DNA from: Archangium violaceum
Lineage (GTDB): Bacteria; Myxococcota; Myxococcia; Myxococcales; Myxococcaceae
DNA length: 64,000 nucleotides
Assembly: GCF_016859125.1 (NCBI RefSeq)
Contig: NZ_CP069338.1
Span: 11,721,501-11,785,500, forward strand
Direction of reading: 5' to 3'
This document shows, piece by piece, positions 36,501 to 44,456 of the stretch (position 1 is its first letter; each line of letters begins with the position of its first letter). A model generated the notes under the pieces. That model had not been told where the DNA came from, did no database searches, and was given only the letters and a program-made list of their open reading frames with translations. The translations under genes were made by a program, and so were the position numbers.

Positions 36501-38549
36501 CTCGAGCTGGCCCTGCTCACTGGGCGCGAGGATTTCCCAGTGGAGGAAGCCATCGCCCACCGCCTCGCTCTTGTCGTCGAGATAGCCGAGCAACTCGCCG
36601 GCCCTGACCTTGAGATAGGGATGGCACAGGGTGACGATCTCGCCGCCAATGAGGGCCTTGTGAAGCTCGGCCAGATCACTCTCCGGCTTCTTGTAGACCG
36701 CGCGGATGGAGTCCCCCGTCTCGTCGCCGAGTTGGAACGTCTGGGGATTGGAGAGATCCGACCCGATCGTGGCGAAGGTGCCACCCATCATCGGGATGAT
36801 CTCCGCCTCCTCCTCCGAGCCCTTCAACGGGCCCTGGAGCCACCGGACCTGCTGGAACGCCTCATGCTGTGGATCGAGCACGGCCAGAGAGCCCTCGCGG
36901 CGCGCGAGGACCTTGAGCCAGGCCACGTCCTGGTACGTCCCCGCCTTCTTCCAATTCGGGGGAACCAGGTGCATGTAGAGACTGTAGAAGGTGAAGCGCT
37001 TGGGCGTCTGCGCCTGCGCTCCCTCCGGCTCCGCCGCTCCGCCGTTCGGCGGTTGCTCCTTCTTCGGGATGAACTCCTCGACATCGTGGCGGACCAGGAT
37101 GAAGGAGTTGTGATTTCCCGCGAACTCCTTGGACAGCTGATTCTTTTCGAGGCCCTTCTTCGCCAGCTCGGCCAGTTCGTTCTCCGCGGCGGGATCAGAG
37201 CTCCCCTCCGTCTGCTTGGGCTCGGGAAGGGCGTTCGCCAGCCGGACGGCCACGATGTATCCCGGCGCGAGACAGCGTACCTCTCTTTGGAAGACCCGCG
37301 GAGTGGGCTCGGCCTTCTTGGGCTCCTGGGCCTTCGTCTTCGAGTCCTTCGCCGCGGGCTGCTCCTTCTTCTCCGCCGGAGGAGGTGGCGGTGGTGGCGT
37401 CCGGGAGAAGCTGGACAGTTCCAGGTGGACCCCCGAGTGGAGATTCCGGTGACTGCCCAGGGGGAAGAGGCCCTTCGCGGACGCCTCCGTCATCGCGTAG
37501 CAGTTGACCGGGCGGAAGCGCTCCTTCCGGCCATCCATGGGGTAGGCGACGGAATATGACACATTGGAGAAGACACACTCGGGAGGCGCGACCGTCGGCC
37601 GGTGTGAATAGATGAAAGCCCCCCCTTTGTTGGGCCCACAGTAATCCATGAACAGGTCATCGCGGACGCTGCTGAGGGTATTCTCCTCGAAGAACTTCCG
37701 GGCCCGGATCAACACCAGCGAAGCCGTGGCGGAATCCCAATTACCGGTAATCACACGAACCATGTCGTGCTTTCCGGTGAGTTGGGAAAGCGCATCCACA
37801 TCGGTCTTCGTCGCTGGAGAGGGCACCGAGTACATGCCGCTCTTGATCTTCTTCTCGTGGGTCGCGGGATCCGCCACCGCCAGCCAGAGGTGCCGGCCCG
37901 TGTCGTCCTTCAAATAGGCGTAGCCAGCGATCAGGATGAGATGGATGGGCGCGCTGCCCCGCATGGAGAACCCGGAGTAGAAGATGACCGGGTTGTTGGA
38001 AGAGACGGCCTTGAGAATGGTCGCGAGCCGCGACTCGATGAGAGCGGGGTCATTCGTGATCCGGGCCGCCAACTCCTTCCGGTTGGGCAGGTCGTAGGGC
38101 AATACCACGCCTCGCGAGAAGCCCAGAATGGGGGATGCGCTGAATGCCCCCGAGGTGAAGTCAGACGGAGCTCTGACCACCGCGACATCGCCCGCGGTGT
38201 AGTTGGGGTCTGAAACCGCATACCCCTCGAGATTGGCGGTTTGAGGGTCAGCCATTGGCTTCGTGTGAAATGCCCTTTGGCCACCCGGGTAGCGGAGGTC
38301 CACGAAGCGGCCCTGCTGCCCTCCATCCCAGTGCGTGATGAACTTCGATTCAAAATCGCCGCCCTGTACGAACTGGTAGTAGTTGAACGCCATGGAACAC
38401 GACGTTCGCCCGCACCAGTCCGAGGGTCCTCCTGGATAGTGCTGTCCGAGGAGCGGGATCTTGAGGATGTGGTATTCGTCCAGCGCGGCCAGCAGCTTGT
38501 CTGGAAGCTCGTACTTCCAATCTGGCCAATACCTGCTGTTCTTTTTCAT
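33576..38549 (-). CDS. giant multidomain protein: papain-like plus degenerate M23-like domains
   Basis: 1657 residues without a signal peptide. The N-terminus resembles C39-like papain-fold peptidases: DWCGRTSCSMAFNYY (Cys46), SAPIHLILIAGY (His203) and LAVADPAT (Asp227) form a plausible triad. Residues about 360-675 resemble an M23 (LytM) metallopeptidase split by Pro/Lys-rich inserts: RNLHSGVHLEL, FYSLYMHL and GFLHWEIL match HxGxD, YxHL and HLHFEI, but the Asp and the first His of HxH are replaced, so zinc catalysis is doubtful. Near 1190, HFTYKEFL and LVEAVERIR weakly recall M15-type carboxypeptidases. The end has Ig-like beta modules. It is probably a wall-degrading effector or its scaffold. 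GC content is visibly lower than in the flanking kinase genes. Confidence 0.7.
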   Translation of the reverse strand: MKKNSRYWPDWKYELPDKLLAALDEYHILKIPLLGQHYPGGPSDWCGRTSCSMAFNYYQFVQGGDFESKFITHWDGGQQGRFVDLRYPGGQRAFHTKPMADPQTANLEGYAVSDPNYTAGDVAVVRAPSDFTSGAFSASPILGFSRGVVLPYDLPNRKELAARITNDPALIESRLATILKAVSSNNPVIFYSGFSMRGSAPIHLILIAGYAYLKDDTGRHLWLAVADPATHEKKIKSGMYSVPSPATKTDVDALSQLTGKHDMVRVITGNWDSATASLVLIRARKFFEENTLSSVRDDLFMDYCGPNKGGAFIYSHRPTVAPPECVFSNVSYSVAYPMDGRKERFRPVNCYAMTEASAKGLFPLGSHRNLHSGVHLELSSFSRTPPPPPPPAEKKEQPAAKDSKTKAQEPKKAEPTPRVFQREVRCLAPGYIVAVRLANALPEPKQTEGSSDPAAENELAELAKKGLEKNQLSKEFAGNHNSFILVRHDVEEFIPKKEQPPNGGAAEPEGAQAQTPKRFTFYSLYMHLVPPNWKKAGTYQDVAWLKVLARREGSLAVLDPQHEAFQQVRWLQGPLKGSEEEAEIIPMMGGTFATIGSDLSNPQTFQLGDETGDSIRAVYKKPESDLAELHKALIGGEIVTLCHPYLKVRAGELLGYLDDKSEAVGDGFLHWEILAPSEQGQLEQFLKFAEEKLGLSSGGKPFFEFFEEKDQNNFFDPPALQSGSEGELDSLVKLAPVLEQMGDDEKRLLAGFKDTYSQGLLQRLMGSSRALPFYAPKSEDKPAEEKVLSYPVDVLLENFKDCLPEGSYKLRFTFDPPSCPEQVVEYDGKKTRVRIYVPAGARKIFVQPATPGSLFLQSGGYPSKEESLKKDVEHFKTLASVRWRNVVLRHLNDWSPESIEKQVLEHLKTRPELVLGSDILDSTDEQQAKELIKKHAEAIGWWANNEKPVLGPKGEEKPLFADNPDGEQLPRNTFLDNPHPVTFSWLLMLLTRHNLLQFADVPLWHSEELKKIAAIGWLPARERYGPQRVGELVYVGAVQRGHGKDKVALHVSAANPGGWRLEIAAGTFNEGVFAQPVEMPGWGEWSLDEPGAQALGELKLEGLEPVLLKTSGPPGENGSLPIAPDAALSSGKDGTFSWRIAFRANCPRLLRGWILIRKWKGRVADELPKDASAFETADVAIPVVAREDTAFKEEAGFAVVDGFIKKGNVKNVSTYVTQHFTYKEFLDAAKGQKLAAGAEPLIAWDLVEAVERIRSGYAARQPISLLGLFEDGLSIQLRAANLEKLREVVAKAKEDGWIDDAEEVGKSDIRIRVKASQEGKHPGELIVEFDANEAFTELRKGMTHEDQLAVQFGFFFPNGGSAQDGRLLASDTIGTRCEAVKVEELKSLARGGYLEQWSPDVAEVLHSPMFGEPELQLTSKGAQVCVPLLGGTASFWNAAGPSISFGKEELDKKAKSAVLPNPLRVVRALDFNDKNLKGKQLVISASVKKKDVPLKTERIDVRPSKRIQYDMAPNVELEAQPALYDPFILNVSLRTNALPASRGFKIEIANSSGNLLTLPKDCVTYELRTKEAGVTDSKGVFRAKVDVSDIAEALKGAKEYVVRVVPLNKADRELELTSSKSLTVPEPLQQEEAENVMGDFPGMWPDGREVPMKSGRV

Positions 38550-38573
38550 GACGTGCCCTCGTGGGGCGCTGGC

Positions 38574-39716
38574 CTAGGGGCCGCCCTGGATGCAACGGTG
38601 ATGCACCTCTGAATACCTGTCGAGCTTGAAGGAGTACGCCTTGTCCCCCAGGTATGCGATGTCCTTGCGGCCATCCGGGAGCTTGAACAGCTCGCGCTTC
38701 GTGCCCCCATAATATTTCTCGAGCGTTAGCTCGAGGTCGCTGTCACGTTTCGACACTGCAGATATCCAGTAGTTCTCCGACGCATTATCGGAGCCAACGG
38801 TCTCGACCGAGAGGCGCCAGCGACCGTGAATGTCCGGCGTAAACGTCAACAGGAAAGGCCTCTTCAGGCAATCGTTCCACTGCATCATCAAGAAGTTCTC
38901 GGGGGGACTCGGCTCCAGGCGGCCCCACTCCCTGGGAAGTGCGTCCAGGATGGCATGAGAGGTCTCGTCCAGGGTGAATTGACCGAGAGCCAGGTCCCAG
39001 TTTCCGGAATCGCGCGGCTTGATACCGGAAAAGAGCGCCTTCTCCATCACCGGGGTCGCGGTGAAACCAGCGGACTCGAGGACCTCCCCCGTCAGCTCAT
39101 GGACTTTGTTGATCTTGTACCTACCGCGATAGACGGCCACACGCTCGGTACTCCCAATGGCCACCACGAACAGGTTCCCCTTCGTCGCGGCCCGGATCTT
39201 CACGTCCTTCACCCCGGCCCCGGAGGCATCTCCGATACAGGAGCTGTCACTCTGGTTGAAGCACGTGTGCTTGAACGTCCGAAGGGGCTTGGGCTTCTTG
39301 ATGCCGGCCACCAGCTCGAGGTTCCGCTCGAAGAAGAGATTCCCCAGCAGCTTCTGCTGCTCGACATCCTCCGGGGAGAGGGTCGCGGCCCGCAGCGCGC
39401 TCTCCTCGCGCTGTTTGAGCGTGAGGCGCGTGTCCTGCGCCTCGGCCTTGAGCTTCTCGGCCGACGGCTTCTCCGGCCCCAGCAGGGACGCGGACGCGTA
39501 GCCCTCCCTCTCTCCGCAGCGCACCTTCAGCCACGTCCCGTCGGGCTTCTCGGTGACGTGGCACTCCGTGCCGATCTGGAGCTTCTCCAGGATCTCCGCC
39601 TCCGCGGAGGGCTTCTTGCGGAGGTTGAGGGAGGAGCCGAGGACGTAGACCCGTTGCTCCGCCGCAGCATCGGCCGCAGCCGTGGCAAGCAGGAGGGAAA
39701 TCAGCAGCGTTTGCAT
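38574..39716 (-). CDS. secreted SH3-domain protein, first gene of the hydrolase operon
   Basis: 380 residues from the ATG at 39716, with a signal peptide (MQTLLISLLLATAAADAAAE) cleaved near residue 21. A bacterial SH3 domain follows (about 22-85: LNLRKKPSAEAEILEKLQIG, WLKVRC, GYASASLLG). After a charged helical linker comes an unrecognised domain with paired cysteines (TFKHTCFNQSDSSCIG) and beta-rich sequence. AGGA lies 10 bases before the start. It is 24 bases upstream of the giant protein gene, so it is probably in one operon with the two wall-active proteins. As the only exported product it is a candidate periplasmic immunity or wall-binding partner. That role is inference. Confidence 0.7.
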   Translation of the reverse strand: MQTLLISLLLATAAADAAAEQRVYVLGSSLNLRKKPSAEAEILEKLQIGTECHVTEKPDGTWLKVRCGEREGYASASLLGPEKPSAEKLKAEAQDTRLTLKQREESALRAATLSPEDVEQQKLLGNLFFERNLELVAGIKKPKPLRTFKHTCFNQSDSSCIGDASGAGVKDVKIRAATKGNLFVVAIGSTERVAVYRGRYKINKVHELTGEVLESAGFTATPVMEKALFSGIKPRDSGNWDLALGQFTLDETSHAILDALPREWGRLEPSPPENFLMMQWNDCLKRPFLLTFTPDIHGRWRLSVETVGSDNASENYWISAVSKRDSDLELTLEKYYGGTKRELFKLPDGRKDIAYLGDKAYSFKLDRYSEVHHRCIQGGP

Positions 39717-40009
39717 CTTCAGTGGTCCTGAAAAACAGCTGGAAGAGAACGACGATGGCATGGGCTTTTGGCCGTTGTCCACGCGACCGCATGAATGCCG
39801 GATTCGAACTCCTAGACGGCATGGTACTCGCTGGATTCATGGGGAACAGCCCAGACGTGCGTGTGCCTCGAACAGCTCCACACACCTCGGCACATGGTAG
39901 GCTCCAGGCGCATGGAGGGGGACTCGATTGGAGAAGACGACCGCTGACCTGGGCTCCTGGCGGCCATGAAGGAGCAGAAGTGGACCTCGCGAATCCAGCT
40001 CCTCCTCGG
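39717..40009. other. intergenic stretch, nothing identified
   Basis: About 290 bases upstream of the hydrolase operon. It should contain the operon promoter on the minus strand, but I cannot point to convincing boxes. Frames here are short and show no recognisable protein. Confidence 0.5.
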
Positions 40010-40095
40010 GCTTGCTACTCCACTCGCCGCTCGCGGGCGGTGCTCGCCACGGGACTCATCAGGATGGGCGGCCGGTCCTCTCCCTCCACGATCCG
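40010..40095 (-). repeat. left copy of tldD 3'-end direct repeat
   Basis: About 86 bases match the 3' end of the tldD-like gene (copy at 47227-47312) in the same orientation, at roughly 85 % identity by eye, including a 25-base perfect core around 40048-40080. Read on the minus strand it encodes EDRPPILMSPVAST and a stop, against KDRPPILMSPAAST in the intact gene. It is either the distal repeat of an inserted segment or the last remnant of a paralogous gene. Confidence 0.75.
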
Positions 40096-40223
40096 TACTC
40101 TGGCTGGGACCATGCGTCAAAGTCCGGTAGATGCCGCCCTCTCGGTCCCCAAACTGCCAGACTTGGGTCCCCATGATGAGCCCCTCTTGCCCCGCCGCCA
40201 TCCAGCTCTAGTGGCGTGACCAG

Positions 40224-40560
40224 ATGCGGGACAATCTGGAGTTCCGCATCGGCGACAGCGAGCTGCCCAGGGAACCTCAAGCTGCTCGACGACCAGCGCA
40301 TCCGCCAAGGCGTGTGGCCACGAACTCGTCCTACGGGATTCCGTGGAACCCCAACCGCATGGAGCAGCGCGACGGCCACATCGACCGGCACGGGCGCGGC
40401 AACGCGCCTCCGAGGTACTCATCCACCTACTTCGTGGGCAGGGGTTGGAAGGAGCAGCGGAGTCAGGAGGTCTCTCCAAACTGTATGGACTCCTTCACGA
40501 CCCGGACACTCACAATCCGGACATTGACCAGCATCGCAATCTGTATGTCCAATTGAATCA
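40224..40560 (+). pseudogene. remnant of an SNF2/RapA-type helicase
   Basis: One frame reads YGIPWNPNRMEQRDGHIDRHG, which is the highly specific motif V/VI block of SNF2-family helicases of the RapA/DrmD kind (consensus IPWNPNRMEQRxGRIDRHGQ). Directly after it, the next expected block is spread over other frames: QRASEVLIH in one and YFVGRGWKE in another, showing at least two small indels. Upstream and downstream helicase motifs are not found, so only a shattered fragment remains. Such helicases occur in DISARM-type and related phage-defence loci as well as in general DNA metabolism; which one this was cannot be decided from the remnant. Confidence 0.7.
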
Positions 40561-40837
40561 ATGCGTGTTGTCGGCCTTCATGACACCTCGAGCAAGGGGA
40601 AGAACCCCAGAGCCCAAGACGGTCCCCAAGTCTCCACCATGCATTCGACCAGATCGAAAAAGGGAACGAAAGCCACAAATCGTGACCGCCTCTAAATTCT
40701 GATGATGCCCTCGTCCCTGGCCCTGTGCCGCCACCAAGAACGAAGCACTTGAATTCTTCGAGTGAAACGAGGAGGCTATTCCGAAGCTGGACACATAGGG
40801 TTTGATGTGGCCAGCCTGAAGTTCTTGGGGGGGCACA

Positions 40838-41170
40838 ATGAGCGTCGACAATCTCGGGGTGAAGGACCGTAGAGCACTCGTCCAATCGATGAGGGAATAC
40901 ATACAGCAGAGCCAAGGGCCTGCCGAGGGGCGCTGGAGTATTCCCAACACACCGTGCGCTCTCGCTTCTTGCTCCCTTCACCATCTCGTCAGACCATCCT
41001 TCGCTCCTAATGGCCTCGACTCGGCTCCCCAGAACAAACACGACATGCGCGGATCATCAAGCTGGATGGGCCGGATGTCTCCGAGCGCTGGACTGATCTG
41101 GAGGAGCGCCTGAGTTGGTTCGCTTCCGTGGTCTCTCGCTTCAAGACCACCCCTACGAAGTCGTGCGCCT
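40838..41170 (+). pseudogene. degraded fragment of unknown gene
   Basis: An ATG at 40838 after a G-rich site opens MSVDNLGVKDRRALVQSMRE and continues with YIQQSQG, which looks coding, but similarity to anything structured ends near 40950. From about 41011 a second frame (one base over) reads HARIIKLDGPDVSERWTDLE and ERLSWFASVVSRFK before a stop at 41168-41170. The two pieces may belong to one frameshifted gene. I do not recognise the family. Base composition is AT-richer than the kinase genes. Confidence 0.35.
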
Positions 41171-41229
41171 GACAGACAAGGGCGGAGAGACGCAGAAGCA
41201 ACAGGAAAGACGTTGCTGTCACCGGGGGG

Positions 41230-42258
41230 ATGACACCAATTCCATTCCAAACCTCGAGAACCTCACCTCCTTCGAGGCCGTGACCTTCCCATCTCTGGAC
41301 GAAAAAGGACGGGAACTGCTGGTCGCCTGCGTCGCTGGCCGTTTCGATCTGCCACCCGCTGGCCGCTCCTCGGAGGCGCCACCCAAGCCGAGCGACAGAC
41401 AGCTTCCTCCTCCCATGGCGGATACCTGGTGGGGACAGCCAGACACCTCCAGCCTTCGCGTGGAGGGACAGAGCACCTGGTTCCGCCCGGCCACCGACAT
41501 TTACGTCTCTAGGAAATGCCTGGTCACCGCGAGGCCGCCCCGTCAAGGAGATGCAAGTAGGAGTCCGGCTCGGGTCCTGTCGGAAGGTCCTCCAGGTCTT
41601 TGGCGAGCGGGTATGGGTACAGGGCATGTTGGAGCTGCGTCCCTTGGATCCCCGACCCTTCGAGTCGATGCCGCTCGTCTACGAGCGCAGCTTCGGCGGG
41701 GCCTCGGAACCGCGCAATCCGGTGGGAAGGGGCCTCTACGCCTCGGCACGGGCCGCAGTGGAGCAGCCGCTTCCCAATCTGGAAGACCCCCTCCAACTCA
41801 TCCGCCGCCACTCCGATCGGGTGACGCCCGTGGGGTTCGGCCCCATTGCCCGGAGTTGGCAACCTCGGCTCGCCTACGCCGGCACGTACGACGAGGCCTG
41901 GATCAAGAACCGAGCCCCGCTGTGGCCACCCGACTTCGACCACCGCTTCTCCATCGCGGCGGCCCCTGGCCTCGTTGCCTCCCCCTGGCTGACGGGGGGT
42001 GAGTCCGTGGTCCTCACCGGATTGTCGCCAGACGGGCAATGGGCCTTTCCGCTGCCTCGGCATCGACTGACCGTCAAGGTGGTCTTCCAACACCGGGCAG
42101 AGCGGCGACCCCTGGTGTTGGATGCCGTCCACATCGAGCCCGACGAGCGAGCCCTGACGCTCATCTGGCGCGCGGCGGTAACCGCTCATGGGGAACTGTC
42201 CCGGCACGAGTACAGCGTGGTGCGCGAGCTGGAGCCCTGGGAGGAGGCAACCCCATGA
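41230..42258 (+). pseudogene. DUF2169 T6SS accessory gene, two frameshifts
   Basis: DUF2169 proteins accompany PAAR/VgrG effector genes of type VI secretion and probably act as effector adaptors. The N-terminal half (NLENLTSFEAVTFPSLDEKG, PMADTWWGQPDTSSLRVEGQ, FRPATDIYV) and C-terminal half (MQVGVRLGSC, FESMPLVYERSFGG, WPPDFDHRF) are both clear but lie in different frames. A single extra base near 41508 separates DIYV from LGNAWSPRGRPVKEM. At the 5' end a tandem ATTCC duplication (41239-41248) separates ATG 41230 (after GGGGGG) from the rest; removing one copy restores MTPIPNLENLTSFEA. The stop overlaps the start of the next gene (ATGA), showing the former operon. Confidence 0.8.
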
Positions 42259-43312
42259 GCATCTGGCCGGAGGAGTTGGTGGTGCTCGGGCTGGGCCTAT
42301 GTACACCGCTAGGACTGACCGCACGAACCACCCAGGTGGAGATGGCAGCCGGCACCGTGCGCTTCATCCTCACCGAGGTGCAGGACTGGAGGGGGGAGCC
42401 GCTCCGGACCTCCCAGCTCACGATGCTGGAAGCCCACCTCTCGCGCACGGAGCGCATGCTGGCCCTGGCAACCACGGCGCTCCAGGGATGCTTAAGGAAG
42501 CACGGGTGGAGAAAGCCGAGCACCTACCCCTGGTGCTGGCGCTGCCTGCGCCAGGGAACGGCCCGGTCATTGACGAGGAGCCACTGCTGCGGGCGCTCGC
42601 GGAGGTGGCGTCTCCCGCCCGACTCCAGGTACGGCCCGAAGGGCTCTGCCGCGTGGGGCGCGCGGGATTCTTCGTGGCGCTGGCCCGCGCCGCGGAGTTG
42701 CTCCTGTCGGGGAAAGCGAGGCGTGTGCTCGTGGGAGCAGTGGACTCGCTGTGCGATCCGGGCTCGCTGGAGAACCTGCTGGCGAAGGGGCAGCTGCTCT
42801 GTTCCTCGGTACGAGAGGGCATCCTGCCGGGAGAAGGGGCCGGCTTCGTGCTGCTCACGCGAGCCTCGATGCACAGACGCGACGAGCCACGGGCCCAGGG
42901 ACGCATCCTCGCCCTCGCACTGGCGAAGGAGCCTCGCCACAGGTACCAGTCCGAGCCCAGCCTGGCCGAGGGGCTCACATCGGCCTTCCGTCAGCTCCAC
43001 AACCACCCGGTCGCCGGCCTCCGGCGGGTCGCGCATGTGCTCTCCTGCCAGACGGGAGAGACCCTCTGGGGCCATGAGTTCAACCGGGCCTACCTGCGCA
43101 ACGCGGCCCTCATGCCCGAGCCGTTGGTGGGCCATCTCATCGCGGAAAGCCTGGGGGACGTGGGAGCGGGCTCTGGTGCCATCCAAATCGGCCATGCGCT
43201 CCATGTATTGGGGGAGCTGAAACCGGTGCACGGACAGGCCCCCCGGGCCCTGGTGTACGGCTGCTCCGACGAGGGCCAGGTCGGAGCCATCATCATCGAG
43301 AGGGGAACATGA
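42255..43312 (+). pseudogene. beta-ketoacyl synthase-like gene of T6SS cluster, frameshifted
   Basis: The start MSIWPEELVVLGLGLCTPLG and following residues to TTALQGCL are in one frame; the remainder (KEARVEKAEHLPLVLALP, FVALARAAELLLSG, VLVGAVDSLCDPGSL, ILPGEGAGFVLL) is in another, joined by an apparent one-base deletion near 42491. The fold signature is that of thiolase/ketosynthase proteins (VDSLxD, PGEGAGFVLL), but the active-site Cys motif of true ketosynthases is not seen, as in non-catalytic homologues often encoded beside DUF2169 and PAAR genes. It overlaps both neighbours by four bases (ATGA), so the three genes were translationally coupled. Now probably non-functional, unless the shift is a sequence error. 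Confidence 0.75.
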
Positions 43313-44445
43313 GTAAGACGTTCGCGAACGGGCGCACCATCGTCCACAAGGGCGACGGCAAAACCAACGTTTCCGCGGCACCCGACGTGTGTAAGACCCC
43401 CTCTCCGGGAGGGCCGGTGCCGGTGCCGTATGTCAACGTGGCCAAGGACAGCGACCTGTCCGACGGCAGCAACACGGTGGAGATCGAAGGAAATCCGGTG
43501 GCGCTGAAGGGCTCCGCCTTGAGCACCAGCACAGGGGACGAGGCTGGAACGGCAGGAGGAGGGCTCATCTCATCCAAGACGAAGGGAAAGATGACCTGGG
43601 GCACCTACAGCCTGGACGTGAAGATCGAGGGCAAGGGGGTGGTGCGCTTCATGGACGTCACCCAGCACAACGGGAACACCTTCAACACGGCTTTCATGCA
43701 AGATGGCGGGACGGGATGGGCTTACGGAGATGATCCGGTAGGCGAAAGCAACGAGTGTCCCAGAGAAGACTGCGAGAAGGACAAGGCGAGCCATCGCCTC
43801 CTGGAAACCTACACGAGCCAGGGACTCGCCATGCAACTCCTGGGTACGCTCGATCAGATCAGCGCGAATCCCAAGATGAGCAATCTGAGAGTATTCAAAG
43901 AACGTGGTGGGTACATGATTGGTGTTCTCCTTTGCAAGTGCCAGCAGAGAATCTACGCGGCCATGTCCGGTGAGGGTGCCCCTCTGGATGGATTCAAACG
44001 AGCCATCGATTTATTGAATGAGAACGACGAGAAGAAGCGATGGACCCTGTGTGGCCCGGTCAATTTCTCGAAGATACGGGACGCAACGGGGGAGATTCCC
44101 GACGGGCAGAAGCTCTTCCTGGTAGATTTGAAGGCGCCCGCCAACCGTCCAGGCCTCTGTGCTGCCCCCAAGCTCATTCAGAAAGCAAATGAGGACGGGC
44201 ACAAGCCGAGTTCCATGAGTGAGGTCTTCTACTTCCCACCGACAGCCGTGAGCCGCGCTCAAAAGAAAAGCAAGACAAAGCCGGCCAACACAGCCGTCGA
44301 GGTTACCTATATGGAGACACTGAAGGGTGTCACGAACAAGGTCACGAACAAGTTTCACCACGGCGACGTTGTACCTTCGTGTGCGACCTGCCAAATCCAT
44401 CTCACCCCCATGCTGTGTCCGACCGACAACCCCTGCAAGTCCTGA
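43309..44445 (+). CDS. PAAR-like (DUF4150) T6SS effector with deaminase-like C-terminus
   Basis: 378 residues, intact. Residues 1-140 are a DUF4150 PAAR-like domain (FANGRTIVHKGDGKTNVSAAPDVCKTP..., VALKGSALSTSTGDEAGTAGGG), which caps the T6SS spike. The C-terminal part resembles toxin deaminases: a helix beginning CAAPKLIQKA, then PSSMSEVFYF, then a zinc-type pair in PSCATCQ with a final MLC. Canonical deaminases have [H/C]xE and PCxxC; here the residue two after Cys is Ala, so the catalytic Glu is either elsewhere (perhaps in MSEV) or missing. A nucleic-acid deaminase is therefore a hypothesis. The toxin part and next gene are AT-richer than the neighbourhood, suggesting acquisition. The start overlaps the upstream stop (ATGA). 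Confidence 0.8.
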   Translation: MSKTFANGRTIVHKGDGKTNVSAAPDVCKTPSPGGPVPVPYVNVAKDSDLSDGSNTVEIEGNPVALKGSALSTSTGDEAGTAGGGLISSKTKGKMTWGTYSLDVKIEGKGVVRFMDVTQHNGNTFNTAFMQDGGTGWAYGDDPVGESNECPREDCEKDKASHRLLETYTSQGLAMQLLGTLDQISANPKMSNLRVFKERGGYMIGVLLCKCQQRIYAAMSGEGAPLDGFKRAIDLLNENDEKKRWTLCGPVNFSKIRDATGEIPDGQKLFLVDLKAPANRPGLCAAPKLIQKANEDGHKPSSMSEVFYFPPTAVSRAQKKSKTKPANTAVEVTYMETLKGVTNKVTNKFHHGDVVPSCATCQIHLTPMLCPTDNPCKS

Positions 44446-44456
44446 GGTGCCACTTC

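Noticed and set aside
33558-37559. Plus-strand frame of more than 1300 codons opposite the giant effector gene
   Set aside because: The minus strand has recognisable domains and operon spacing; the plus frame is low-complexity Leu/Arg/Glu-rich sequence typical of antisense shadows.
40838-41113. 91-codon frame as an intact gene
   Set aside because: Only its first 35 codons look coding; the rest overlaps a different frame with better coding character, so it is listed as a fragment.
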